This document shows, piece by piece, positions 44,332-54,281 of a DNA stretch of 64,000 nt. This DNA is from Macrolepiota albuminosa. Its lineage: Eukaryota > Basidiomycota > Agaricomycetes > Agaricales > Agaricaceae. How positions within the stretch are numbered: the first letter of the stretch is position 1; each line of letters begins with the position of its first letter. The stretch lies in the NCBI GenBank assembly GCA_027475525.1, contig JAMWFC010000028.1:608831-672830 (forward strand), given 5' to 3'. The notes beneath the pieces were generated by a model. That model had not been told where the DNA came from. It was given only the letters and a program-made list of their open reading frames with translations, and made no database searches. Position numbers and translations under genes: made by a program.

Positions 44332-45707
44332 GCCCTGCAAAAATGCTCTATTTACACAACAACTGTATGCTATGGCTATGTCCTCTCAATATCTTTCTAT
44401 ATATATTTACACTTGTTATTCTACTTATATAATATCATGTCTGCACTTTCCATTGCTAATATTCAGTGTTGGCACCTCTGCATGTCCACTATATTTTTAC
44501 ATGGCAGATAAATGAGGAAAATAGCAGACATTGCTTTAGCTACAGTCATCAGTCAGTATTTCGATATATTGATGTGGACAAATGTTGCTGATCCAGTGTT
44601 TTGGTGAGTTTTTATGGACATTTTAGTATGTATAGGCAGTTTTCTAATGTTGAATTTACACATTATCACCAGCACTTATGCTTATAGAGAACAAAATGCT
44701 CAACATTTTACAATCAAGGAATTTGACTGAGAAAATCAACTTGTTGTGGCTTTTCAATTACACCTGAGCAAGAATGAGCAACACTGAGACAAAGTAATCA
44801 CTTATTTGTATTTCGGTGCATTGTATGGCTAGATTGTTAGCTATCAAAAGTAAGCGCACCATCGACTCCCGCATTTGTTCCTCTCTTTTTTCTTTCTTTC
44901 TTTCTTTTTCTCCATTGTCTTTCTTGCTACACTGTTCCCTCGCCTAACATCACACATATCACACTGGCCACAACATGGCCCTCCATTGTTACAAAATGCT
45001 TATATACGGACACTATTCACCCGACATCCTCAGTCAATTATATATTGAGCTGAGGGTGAGTCTTGCATACATTGCTACAATACTTACGTGCTGATATAAC
45101 TACCGGACAGACTGTATAAACTTACGCTTCTGTCAGGTAGCTAAACTTTCTCAGTCAATTATATATTGAGCTGAGGACTGTATAAACTTATGCTTCTGTC
45201 AGATCATGTCAATAAGGGTATCTAATTCTAACATAGATGGCTCAGTGTATTACAGTAACACATATCATTCTGATTTGCATAACTCCTCATCACATTTTTA
45301 ACAACACTTCAAAAGAAATCATGAGTATTCTATCTTTCAGTATTTCATCATCTAATTTATTAGTGTGGGCATATTACAGAATTCCCATGAGTGGAATGTA
45401 TATATTCTGTCTGTATTTTGTATGTAAGCTAGTTTTCTTTTAACACTTACTGGGCCTTATAATTTTTACAGTGAATTTTATTGTAGTATCAACACATTCT
45501 ATTATCTATTGCCATATGTCATATTTAAAATCAGGAATAATAAATATAAAATATAAATATAAATATAAAATATAAAGAAATATAAATTAAATTAAATTAA
45601 CTAAAATTAACGGATTAACGACAAGGTAGATCTCGGTCACGCCGTGCTAGCAACGGCCCATACAAGCAAGTCTCTCAATTGTATGCATCAAGTACTTTAG
45701 AAATCTT
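44332..45707. other. Spacer with microsatellites and hairpin repeats, no gene
   Basis: This contains a TTTC microsatellite near 44885-44910, an AAATATA-rich tract at 45535-45600, and two copies of a hairpin (45028-45055 and 45150-45176). No gene is recognised. Confidence 0.5.
45028..45176. repeat. Duplicated hairpin CCTCAGTCAAT...ATTGAGCTGAGG
   Basis: A near-perfect inverted repeat with TATAT at its centre occurs at 45028-45055 and again at 45150-45176. A direct repeat (GACTGTATAAACTTA then GCTTCTGTCAG) also occurs at 45110 and 45176. It resembles the remains of a small palindromic repeat insertion. Confidence 0.6.
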
Positions 45708-46320
45708 TTCACCGTAACCTCGATTTCTTCACGCAGAAAGATAGGTGAGATTGTCCAGGACGTCGATTGGAGAGGATGGGAGGCCTCCTTGACCTTTTGA
45801 GTAAGATGTATCTACCAAAGACTGATAGACTAGTACTGTCAAATTGAGTCAATGAACGTTCTCGATCAAAACTAGCATTGCCTTCTGTGATCGATGGTAA
45901 GTATATACATTGTGTGGGCTGACTACGAAGACACATCAAACTGTTGCAGCTAATTACACGCAGGGTATTAGACTTTCAGCCTGACGAGGGTTAGACTTAT
46001 GTCTGGCGTCTGGCGTCTCGTATTCAGTAGATGTATTGGTGTAGGTATAGTTTATATACATACCTGGCGTCTCGTATTCAGTAGATGAAGAATGCGAGAC
46101 TGCCAGGGAGTGAAAATAATCTAGAGTCACGTGAGTGACTGGTATCTACGTTGTGAGGCAATACTGGCACTTGTAGCCTCAACACAAACAAACACGTATC
46201 CATTGGAAGTTGGTAAGTATTTAATCATGTAAAAATTCCGAGAAGTACAGACTAAATAATGTCAGAACAGATGTCCAGCAGGACACTCATATGGATCCCG
46301 CAACGTGTAAGCCTAGGCTT
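45708..46320. other. Start of gene island; no gene called
   Basis: Base composition becomes more GC-rich. A 76-codon minus frame (45939-45709) has no motif. CTGGCGTCTCGTATTCAGTAGATG is duplicated (46010 and 46064). The part nearest 46320 is the presumed 3' UTR of the adjoining minus-strand gene. Confidence 0.4.
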
Positions 46321-47277
46321 CTAGACCAGTGCCAAAGCCATAACACCAGCCCCTACACCCAGAAGCCCATTCCATGCGACAAGGTGGGAGGCACCACTGG
46401 AAGGCGCAGGACTACTGGAAGATGCAGCATCTGCAGCACTAATAGTTGTGGCAGAAGAACTACTAGTTGTAGTGGCAATAGTAACAGAGGGTGTACTCGT
46501 TGTCATGAACGTAGACTTAATGACAGGCAACGATGAAGTAGCCGGTGTCGTAGGCGTTGAAGTGGTCACCGAGGTCAATGGCGAGGAGACGTTGATGAAA
46601 GAAGATACGCTCGAAGATGGAGCGGCGCTGGAGGAAGAGACAACAGCGCTGGAGGGAGAGGTGGCGACGCTGGAAATCGGCGACACGGTAGAAGATGCAA
46701 CGGCGGTCGGGGAACTACCAGACAGAGTGGGAGACCCTACAGAAAAACCTAGGCACGACCCGGTGAATGCTGTGTAACATCAGGCTCCGTGAAACAATAG
46801 CAGTTGGAATCCGCGTACAGTTGAGAAATTCTTGAGCAGCCATCCTCTGACTCGGATCAACAGAAATAACGCAATCGAGGCAGCTCTCGAACAAACCACC
46901 GGTGGCAGCAGTGCAAAAACAAGCCATGCCAGCGTTACTACAGCGCTATGATTCAAAATCAGCCTTATTCCACGGCTAGTCTCGAGTAAATGCACATCTT
47001 CAGCATCCTCTAAGGGAGCGCAAGTACTTTGACACTGTCAATAGTCAGTACGACTTCAGTTCAGCGCTTGCAAGAGGACATACTTGGGGGGGTTGATTGA
47101 GGTTACCTATCTGACGAGTGAAAAGGTGGCTCGACAAATCTCTTGGCTTTAAGGTTGATCTCCCTGACACTGCAAGAAAACGACATCAGTTCAGGGCAGA
47201 AGAACGTTGCATTGCACTGATTAGCCTTGAGATACCAACAAGCCGGAGAGGAGGACCTTGGGGAGGTAAGCGAACAT
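46321..47277 (-). CDS. GPI-anchored cysteine-rich secreted protein, copy 1 (five exons)
   Basis: Exons on the minus strand are 47277-47226, 47169-47084, 47034-46996, 46945-46819 and 46769-46321, giving 250 residues with no internal stop. Introns are 49-56 bp. The first has a GC donor (CAAG then GCTAAT); its paralog has GT there. The protein has a signal peptide (MFAYLPKVLLSGLLVSQ), a Cys-rich domain (PPQCQSTCAPLEDAEDRC, MACFCTAA, ESCLDCVISVDP, FTGSCLGFSVG), a long Ser/Thr-rich stalk and a hydrophobic C-terminus (LVAWNGLLGVGAGVMALALV) with the usual GPI-attachment look. It is therefore predicted at the plasma membrane or cell wall. Function is unknown; basidiomycete genomes hold many such proteins. 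It is paralogous to 48279-49186 with identical intron phases. Confidence 0.82.
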
Positions 47278-48278
47278 CGTTAACGATAGAATTCAACAGG
47301 TGCTGCGGAGAACATTTCAACCATGCTAAAATCGATGTCGTTCATGTGATGATTCTTCTCGAGGTAGGCCAAGAAAAGCACAGATCAAAGAAGTGGCCCG
47401 TGTTGATCCGGCCTTGTCCTCCAAGGATAGACTTGGATGTTAATCATCATGTTAATCTACCAGTATCTGTCTAACTTGTGTTAGTTCAGGTTAGCATCAT
47501 AAATGGGACTGCGGGCCTCCTCTTGACATGTGAGCACCAATCTTCCCATGAATCGACCAAGACCGGGCCTTGTGGTTTCCGCCTTATATTACAACCATCA
47601 GCAAACGGGTAAGCTTTTGAAAATCATTGATAGACATAATAACGGTTGTTTTTGTCAATGAATGCAGATACTGAAGGAATAAGATAAGAACTCTTAAGCA
47701 CGACTTTGACTATGTCGACCTAGAACAAGCAAGCGTGAGACGGCGGAAGGACGTCTGTACTGGCCATAAACGTTTTGTTTGCTCGAGCATGGACAAAAAT
47801 TATGTCCCCACAGCTGTAGCACTTTTCAACAAGGCCGTGTGGGATAGCTCGAAGCCGGATGAGAACTTGAAAAACTTGATTGAATGTATGTGTCTTACCC
47901 AGGCTTGCAAAGCCTTGGACCACAACCTCTGATTACTAGACTTTTATCTTAATGTCACTTGGCAGGTGAATATCCATTGAAATATTGTTTGACTTAACAG
48001 TGCATATCTCTGGAAGCCAGGGATGAGTACTCACTGTACATAAAAGATCGTTTTTCATAAATAACGCCACGAAGACATTTTGACCATATGAACCAGTCGG
48101 TGCAAGCATTCCATGGATCCTCCTTGGCCGTTTGTAATGCAGAGTTCCTTGATCAGATTGGACTTGATGACATGGAGAGCAAGGTACTAATGGCTAATTA
48201 TAGATGAAATTACACAGCAAAGGTGACAATTTCTATTGCATTATGGCGCCAAGATCAGGTGCGTATAAGCCTAGGCCT
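47278..48278. other. Intergenic between the two GPI-protein genes; possible exon remnants
   Basis: On the plus strand, IKEVARVDPALSSK near 47375-47415 has a counterpart IKKAVRFDPALSQK at about 49330-49370 in the duplicated unit, hinting at a divergently transcribed exon. A 65-codon open stretch (47735-47932) reads YVPTAVALFNKAVWDSSKPD. Another short stretch near 48120-48185 reads SLAVCNAEFLDQIGLDDMES and ends at a GTACTA donor-like site. I cannot join these into a gene. Confidence 0.3.
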
Positions 48279-49186
48279 CTAGACCAGTGCCAGAGCCATA
48301 CCAGCGACAACACCAACTCCTACACCAACAACACCATTCAACGTGAAAAGGGTAAAGGCGCCATTAGAAGATGTAACGCCGGCGGCATCACTCGTCGAGG
48401 TCGAAGCCTGGGAGTCAGTTGCTGCAGTGGCAGAGGAGCCACTCATTGTCGTTACCGTAGACTGGGAAATAGGCGTAAACGAAGTAGCTGATTCTGTAGG
48501 CATCGGTGCAGGTCCCGGGCTTGATGTTGGAGAGATCCTTGTGTCAGATCGCGAGAGAGTTGAAGTGCCGAAGGACGCCTGCACGGTTTGAGTGGAGTAA
48601 ATGTTGTATCCAGTGGCGCTCGTGGAACTAGAGAAGATAGTGAGAGACCCTTTAAAAAAACCTAGGCACGACGCAGTGAACTCTGTGCAAATTTAGGCTT
48701 GGTAAAACAATAGCAGTGTGGAACTGCGTACTGTCGCGGATCCCTTGTGCAAACATCCCGTGGCTCGGATCAACAGAAACAACGCAATCTAGGCAGCTCT
48801 CCAACATGTGCGCGAAGGAGGTAGTACATAGACAAAGTGGATTGGGACACATCTATTATCCAATAATCAGCCTTGTTTCTTTACTGAATTCGAGCAAATG
48901 CACTTCAGAAGCCTCATATGCGGTATCACAAACGCTTTGACACTGTCAGGAGTCAGCACGGCTTCAGTTCAGCACTTGCATGAGCACGAACCTGGGGAGG
49001 TACGCCCGGGAGACCAGTCTGGCGGGTGAGAAGGTTGCTCAACAAATCCCTTGATTTCATGAGAGAGCTCCCTGATACTTCAGGAAACCGACATCAGTTC
49101 AGGGGCATGATAAAGTTGCACTACACTAATTTACCTTGAGATACCAACAAGCCGGCGAGGAGGAGGATTTTGCGAGCGGGCATCAT
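48279..49186 (-). CDS. GPI-anchored cysteine-rich secreted protein, copy 2 (five exons)
   Basis: Exons on the minus strand are 49186-49135, 49077-48992, 48942-48904, 48852-48732 and 48682-48279: 233 residues, uninterrupted. Exons 1-3 have the same lengths as in the paralog (52, 86, 39), and the introns are 57, 49, 51 and 49 bp. The signal peptide is MMPARKILLLAGLLVSQ. The Cys motif is PPQCQSVC, MCPNPLCLCTTSF, ESCLDCVVSVDP and FTASCLGFF. The Ser/Thr-rich stalk ends in a hydrophobic tail (TLNGVVGVGVGVVAGMALAL). Two adjacent ATGs open the frame and the second would also serve. The offset between the two genes is about 1.96 kb, so they arose by tandem segmental duplication. Expected at the cell surface; no function is known. 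Confidence 0.85.
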
Positions 49187-50024
49187 CAATGGGTGGGTTG
49201 TACACAGTCCTGATAGTTAAATACCGAGGGAGTTTGTGGGTGCAAGGTGTCATCACGATTTACAGTCTACCTGATGGGACATATCAGTAATTTGGAGAAC
49301 ATTTCAGCCATGGAAAAACTTTGATGCCAAGATCAAAAAAGCGGTCCGTTTTGATCCAGCGCTGTCTCAAAAGAGGCGAGAATATGTTTGTGTCCTTTGC
49401 TCAACGTGAACGTATAAGAGTGTATCAGGAATCTACGAGTATCGGTCTAATGTGTGATAAGCTTATGGTAGTTATTACTATAAATCCACAGAGGGCGAAT
49501 TCCGGAACGTGCCCCGAATCGCGGTCACATGCTCCTATCACGGTTCGTACTTTTCGCTACCCCTCCCCACCCAATTCCTTTTATCGAATGCTGTCTTTCG
49601 TTATCCTCCGCTTGCGTCATCGACGGTGTGGTAGGAAAACGGACTTGACAGATGGAAAAATGCATGAAGGTCTGACACGCAAAATGGATTCAACACGAGC
49701 TAGAAAAAGGTACACATAAAAACAACGAGAATGGGAAAGTGGAGAAGACGGATGGAAAGATATGGATGGACGGATTGGGAAATCGACTGGACAAATATGG
49801 AAAGAGGGAATAAGGTTTATAATTGCGAGGAGAATGGGAAAGTGGAGAAGACGGATGGAAAGATGGATGGACGGATTGGGAAATCGACTGGACAAATATG
49901 GAAAGAGGGAATAAGGTTTATAATTGCGAGACCGACCGACGGTCGAAATGTAAATACGGACGGGAATCGACGATGGAGGGCGTCCAGGATAAGGATCGGC
50001 GATCCAGAGAAACTGTAGAATAGG
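49187..50024. other. Intergenic region with 103-bp tandem repeat
   Basis: This is upstream of both the minus-strand GPI gene and the plus-strand DM9 gene. At 49727-49934 a 103-bp unit beginning GAGAATGGGAAAGTGG is duplicated with one 2-base difference. A 132-codon plus frame (49321-49719) is open but Arg-rich and without motif; I do not call it. Confidence 0.5.
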
Positions 50025-50033
50025 TATAAAAAG
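50025..50033 (+). promoter_or_regulatory. TATA box upstream of the DM9 gene
   Basis: TATAAAAAG lies 184 bp before the ATG, followed by a pyrimidine-rich leader (CTAGTTCTCTTCTCCC), the usual arrangement of a strongly expressed fungal promoter. Confidence 0.5.
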
Positions 50034-50216
50034 ACTTGCTCTGGCAATAGAAAGACAGGCTTTCACACCCCACGCTTTCTAAGTCTGCCTAGTTCTCTTC
50101 TCCCTACACATCTGGTATCTTGGACTGGTCGACACCACGAGCGACATCGTCTTTGATCCTCAATCGCATATTGACTCCTCTCGCCGAAACGAATTCTATT
50201 CTCTCCCGCGGACTAT

Positions 50217-50834
50217 ATGGACGCACGCGGCACTCCCCCTCCGATTCCCCCTCCTGTCCCGAGTACTGAACATGGTGCTCCTGTCCAGAATGCCGCTCCC
50301 AGTTTCCCATCTGTCCTTCAGTCCCTCACTGATGAGGCAGCTCCTGCGCCGCCATGTGGTCATCGTGTAATTCTGACGACAACATCTCCTTTCCCTGAGG
50401 CTGCAGTCGCTGGTTCGCCCGTATGTTATGATTCCGATGGTTCACCCCTCTTCCTCGGCTCTGCCTTCTTTGAGAAATCGATCCAGCCCTGTAAGGTCGG
50501 ACCTCATCTCCAGCCTTTTGCCTCGGTCGCATATGGTGGCAAGGAGCACCCGCACCACGGAGATTTTGAGCTTCTCCCCTTCGATCCACGGACGATGGAG
50601 TGGGTTCCTACCTCGAACGGTAAAATACCTTCGCAGAGACAACCTATCGAAGGCGGATATGAGGAAAACCGCACGAAATTGTATCATGGTCTTGCATTGG
50701 TAAATGGAGTCAAAGTTCCTGGCAAGACGGGCGACCACTTACGTGCTTGTAATGTTTCATCCGGAGGCGCTGAAGTTGTTGTCACCGAGTACGAAATTTT
50801 GTGCTGGCGTCCTCACTACAGTTACTGCACCTAA
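50217..50834 (+). CDS. DM9 repeat (DUF3421) protein
   Basis: This is a single uninterrupted frame of 205 residues. After a Pro-rich N-terminus come two DM9-like units. The first is SPLFLGSAFFEKSIQPCKVG with YGGKEH and FELLPF, at about residues 76-122. The second is TKLYHGLALVNGVKVPGKTG with GGAEVVVTEYEILCWR, at about 155-200, and VEGGY-like residues precede it. DM9 proteins of animals bind mannose-type glycans; in fungi their role is not established, so a carbohydrate-binding function is only a possibility. There is no signal peptide, so it is probably intracellular. The ATG follows a TATA box and leader. It ends 55 bp before a transposon insertion, so its 3' UTR is disrupted. It is one of the few intact host genes here. 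Confidence 0.85.
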   Translation: MDARGTPPPIPPPVPSTEHGAPVQNAAPSFPSVLQSLTDEAAPAPPCGHRVILTTTSPFPEAAVAGSPVCYDSDGSPLFLGSAFFEKSIQPCKVGPHLQPFASVAYGGKEHPHHGDFELLPFDPRTMEWVPTSNGKIPSQRQPIEGGYEENRTKLYHGLALVNGVKVPGKTGDHLRACNVSSGGAEVVVTEYEILCWRPHYSYCT

Positions 50835-50889
50835 GGCAGGACACCTCGAGCTTCTTGATGGGACTTTAGGTGTATTTATCGTATAGATA

Positions 50890-53800
50890 CAGTTGCGGAC
50901 AGCCAAACACGACAATAAGAAACAACCTATTTTTGGAAGGCTCAGTTCTCATTGAATTCTGTGTTTTATCATAGAAACATACTATTTGAGGTCTAAAGAG
51001 TTGATTTGCACGAGCCGATTTCTGAGAATCGTAGTTGTGAAATTTTCAACCCTCAAAATTTGGCGGTCCCCGCAAAAAAAAATCGGGAAAAATCTGCAAA
51101 AGTGCGGAATCGAAAGCTTTTGATCATCTGATCATGAATCCGTAAAAACATTAGGAAATTTCAGAGTGGTTTGCCTCACAACAATTCGACAAAGTTAGAC
51201 CTCACTTTCATCAATGAAGCCTGGCCGACCGCCAAAACAGAAACGCAACATATCAGGGCTTCGAAACCAAAGGTCTGGGACCAGTTCCCGCGCTGTCAGC
51301 CTGCCCACTGATGGATATGGAGACCGACCTTGCCCAAGTCCAGGTGGTGACCGATCTTGTGCACAATCTCGCACACCTAGTCCAGAGGATAGTGGTGGTA
51401 ATGATAGTGATGATGAGTTGATTTGGGAGTCCAAGAGGTTCGTTTTGGATGAAGAGACTATGGAAGATCTTGGTTCGGATACCGAGATGGAGGAACTGGA
51501 AGATGATCAAGACTGGGATAATGAGAATCTCACTGAGAAGCTGATACAGACAGCTTGTGAGCTGAGAGATGATCCAAATGATGAGGATTGGCTGCCACGA
51601 GAGCTCAGGAAGAAAAAGAGAAAGACAACAGGTGTATATCAATCCAATCACTGTATTTCACACTCTTATGAATTACATTGAAGGTTCGGAACAACCACTT
51701 ACATACAAAAAAGGACCCGATGTTATGAATAAACCAAAGCGGACTCAGGAGCGCTATCGGAAGGCCTGGAAGTCACAGACAAAGCTTGATGGCTTTTTTG
51801 TGCCATTGCAAAATACCACACCAAGTTCTACAGGACCATCAACTCAGCAGCCATCTCCAGCAGCCATGGATTCAGATTTGGTTAGTTCTGATGCAGAAAG
51901 GAGGACTTGGATATCAAAATTTGGCAAGAGAGTGTTGAAGTGGAAATCCCTCCATCAATGCCAGATGGAAGAGGTGTTTCTGACATATTGGATGATGAGA
52001 ATAGCTGGGAGGAAGAGCTGGATCAGGTAGTTGGTGGAGGAGCTGAAATTCGAGGCTGGAAAGAGCTGCGTGAGCAAATCAACACCGATCTCAAAAATCT
52101 TTCTCGCTGTCTCAGATTCATCAATTGTTGGCACTTCGTGGACTTGCAACCCTACGTCTTAAGGGATATGGAAAGCTTGCAGCTAGCTTAGAGCTTGCAC
52201 AACACTGGCATGAAGGAGAGGGTTTTCATTGGGCAAGAAAGGTCTGGGCATTGGCATGCTATTACCAGGTCTTTGAGCAGCTCCCAAAAGAGAACCATGG
52301 AGGATTTCGAAGTTCACAAACTCTGCTATCAGATAAACGGGTCAAAACAGCTGCATTTGACTGGTTGAAATTACAGCCTGCTGGTGAAGTCACACCCCGC
52401 CATTTTAAACATGCATTAAATGACACCATTTTTCCTGCCCTCTCTATTATTCCCAAGAAGCCTCTGAGTGAACGTACTGCTCATCAATGGCTGATTAAAC
52501 TTGGATGGCGGCAAACATTATTGAAGAAGGGTGGTTATATGGATGGACATGAACGTCCTGATGTTGTGGCATATCGGCAAAATGTGTTTTTTCCTGCAAT
52601 GGCTGAGTTTGAAGCATGGATGGCAAAGTATGAAGGACCCAATTTGAAGCGTGTGCTTCCAAAATTGAAGCCAGGAGAGAAGGAGATTATTGCTAATTTT
52701 CAAGATGAATCATGTCTCACAGTAAATGAATATAAACGGAGTGCTTGGTAAGTGTTGGACAAGAAATAAACATATAATATTAATATTTGATACAATCAAG
52801 GTTACAAAATGATCAAACCATCTTGCAGAAGAAAGGACAAGAAAGGCTTATACATGTCTCTGATTTCATCAATGCTGAAGATGGACGGCTTGTTTATCGT
52901 GATGCTAATGGTCTTGTCATTGAAGAAGCTCGAAAAATCATTTATCCTGGCTCTAATGGTGATGCATGGTGGATGCTAAACAGCTTCTTTCTCAGATGGA
53001 TCACACAATCCATGTTTTTGAGAAAGCACACCCTAATTGCATTGGACTCTTTGTTTTTGATCAGTCATCAGCACATGCATCTCTCCCCTCAGATGCACTC
53101 AAAGCCTTTGAGATGAATAAATCTAATGGTGGCAAGCAACGGAAACAATGTGATACAGTTATTCCTGACTCAAATCCACACCCAGAGTACAGAGGAAAAG
53201 TACAGAAGATGACTCTTCCTGATGGTCAACCAAAAGGTCTTGAACTTGTCCTTATGGAACATGGATTTGATATTCAGAAGATACAGCATGCCAAGTGTTC
53301 CCCAGTTTGTCCAGTTGAAAATCATGACTGTTGCATGGCTCAGATCCTCAGTCATCAAGAAGACTTTGCTAATCAGATTTCAGAACTTGAGACTTTGATC
53401 AAAAGTTGTGGGCACAAATACATTTTCTTGCCAAAGTTTCACTGTGAGCTCAATTCAATCGAGATGGTATGTATTTTTACTAAATTAAATTGATCACTGA
53501 AAACTCAAGTTGAAGGTATATATGAAGTATTGGGGTTGGGTAAAATACAGGTATAGAGAAGTCCAAAAGCATACTGAGGCAAAAGAAGCAGCAGAGAAGT
53601 ATCTCAATGCATGCCCAGATATTGTGATACGGCACTTTATAAACCAATCTTGGTGGTTTATGAGTGCTTATCATAAAGGGCTAACTGGCAAAGCAGCTGC
53701 ATGGGCTGTCAGACAGCAGAAGCAGCATCGTCAGGTTTCCCAGCATGCTATGATGTCTATTGAAGCTGTCCTTAACTAAATATAAGTAGACTAGGGAGTA

Positions 53801-53967
53801 AAAAAATCACCAAAAATTTTGGCGGTCCAAAAATGTCATGGGAAAAACTTTGGAAGGGTGTTTTTTGACATATTTCAAGTGCCTGAATTCAGATCTGACC
53901 TTGGTTTGGCCGAAAAAATTCCTGCTTTGGAGATACCAAGATTGTTGTGTTTGGCTGTCCGCAACTG
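50890..53967 (+). mobile_element. TA-flanked DDE DNA transposon, 3.08 kb
   Basis: Terminal inverted repeats start CAGTTGCGGACAGCCAAACA at both ends (about 26 bp, one mismatch). Both ends are bordered by TA (50888-50889 and 53968-53969), the signature of the Tc1/mariner/pogo superfamily. TTGGCGGTCC occurs near both ends in direct orientation (51060 and 53818). The interior holds one transposase gene with introns. Near-identical termini suggest fairly recent activity. It landed in the 3' flank of the DM9 gene. Confidence 0.9.
51214..53779 (+). pseudogene. DDE superfamily transposase of the TA-flanked element (three small frameshifts)
   Basis: Exon 1 runs 51214-51631 (MKPGRPPKQKRN, basic, then an acidic stretch). 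Introns lie at 51632-51713, 52748-52800 and 53467-53527. The middle contains WHEGEGFHWARKVWAL, FRSSQTLLSDKRVKTAAFDW and YMDGHERPDVV. The catalytic acids appear to be D in IIANFQDESC, D in LFVFDQSSAHASLP and E in FHCELNSIEM, followed by YWGWVKYRYREV after the last intron. It ends with TAA at 53777. Single-base slips near 51900, 52100 and 52970 break the frame, the last being a missing G in WWDAKQ. There are no premature stops otherwise. The family is widespread in mushrooms. Either the element is freshly dead or the slips are sequencing errors. Confidence 0.8.
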
Positions 53968-54215
53968 TAGTAATAGGCCTAAGACAACAACCTCTGGTAT
54001 GGTTGATGGTGCCTTTTCCAAAAAAGGAACTGGCTAATCTCAGATTCCACCAGAGAGGTTCCTTCCTCCTGGCCAGACCTCGGTGGAAACCTCCTGACAA
54101 TGTTGGCAATTCCACCAGAGAGGTTCCTCTCAAACCTCCCCTCCCGGTCTGACAAACACCAGAGAGGTTCTTCTCAAACCTCCCCTCCTGGTCTGACCTT
54201 GTTATAAACCTCCTG
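53968..54215. repeat. Tandem repeat CACCAGAGAGGTTC
   Basis: CACCAGAGAGGTTC followed by a CTCAAACCTCCCCTCC-type tail recurs at about 54049, 54112 and 54149, with decayed flanks. It lies between the TA-flanked element and the KDZ element. Confidence 0.7.
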
Positions 54216-54281
54216 AGAACTTTGGCAATGGAACTTGTAAGCTTTGTTCTTTTGATATTTGCTGTCTTCTCCTTATCTTTC

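Noticed and set aside
47118..47474. Plus-strand open frame of 118 codons
   Set aside because: It lies antisense to the first exons of the GPI-protein gene, whose exon structure is conserved in the paralog. It is a shadow frame, apart from a possible short exon near 47375.
49727..49934. Repeated units that might suggest a CRISPR-like array
   Set aside because: There are only two long near-identical units without spacers. This is an ordinary tandem duplication, and the genome is eukaryotic.
49617..50066. Minus-strand 149-codon frame over the tandem repeat
   Set aside because: It is created by the repeat itself (duplicated PFPILLAIINLIPSFHICP-like segments), with no independent support, and lies in the promoter region of the DM9 gene.
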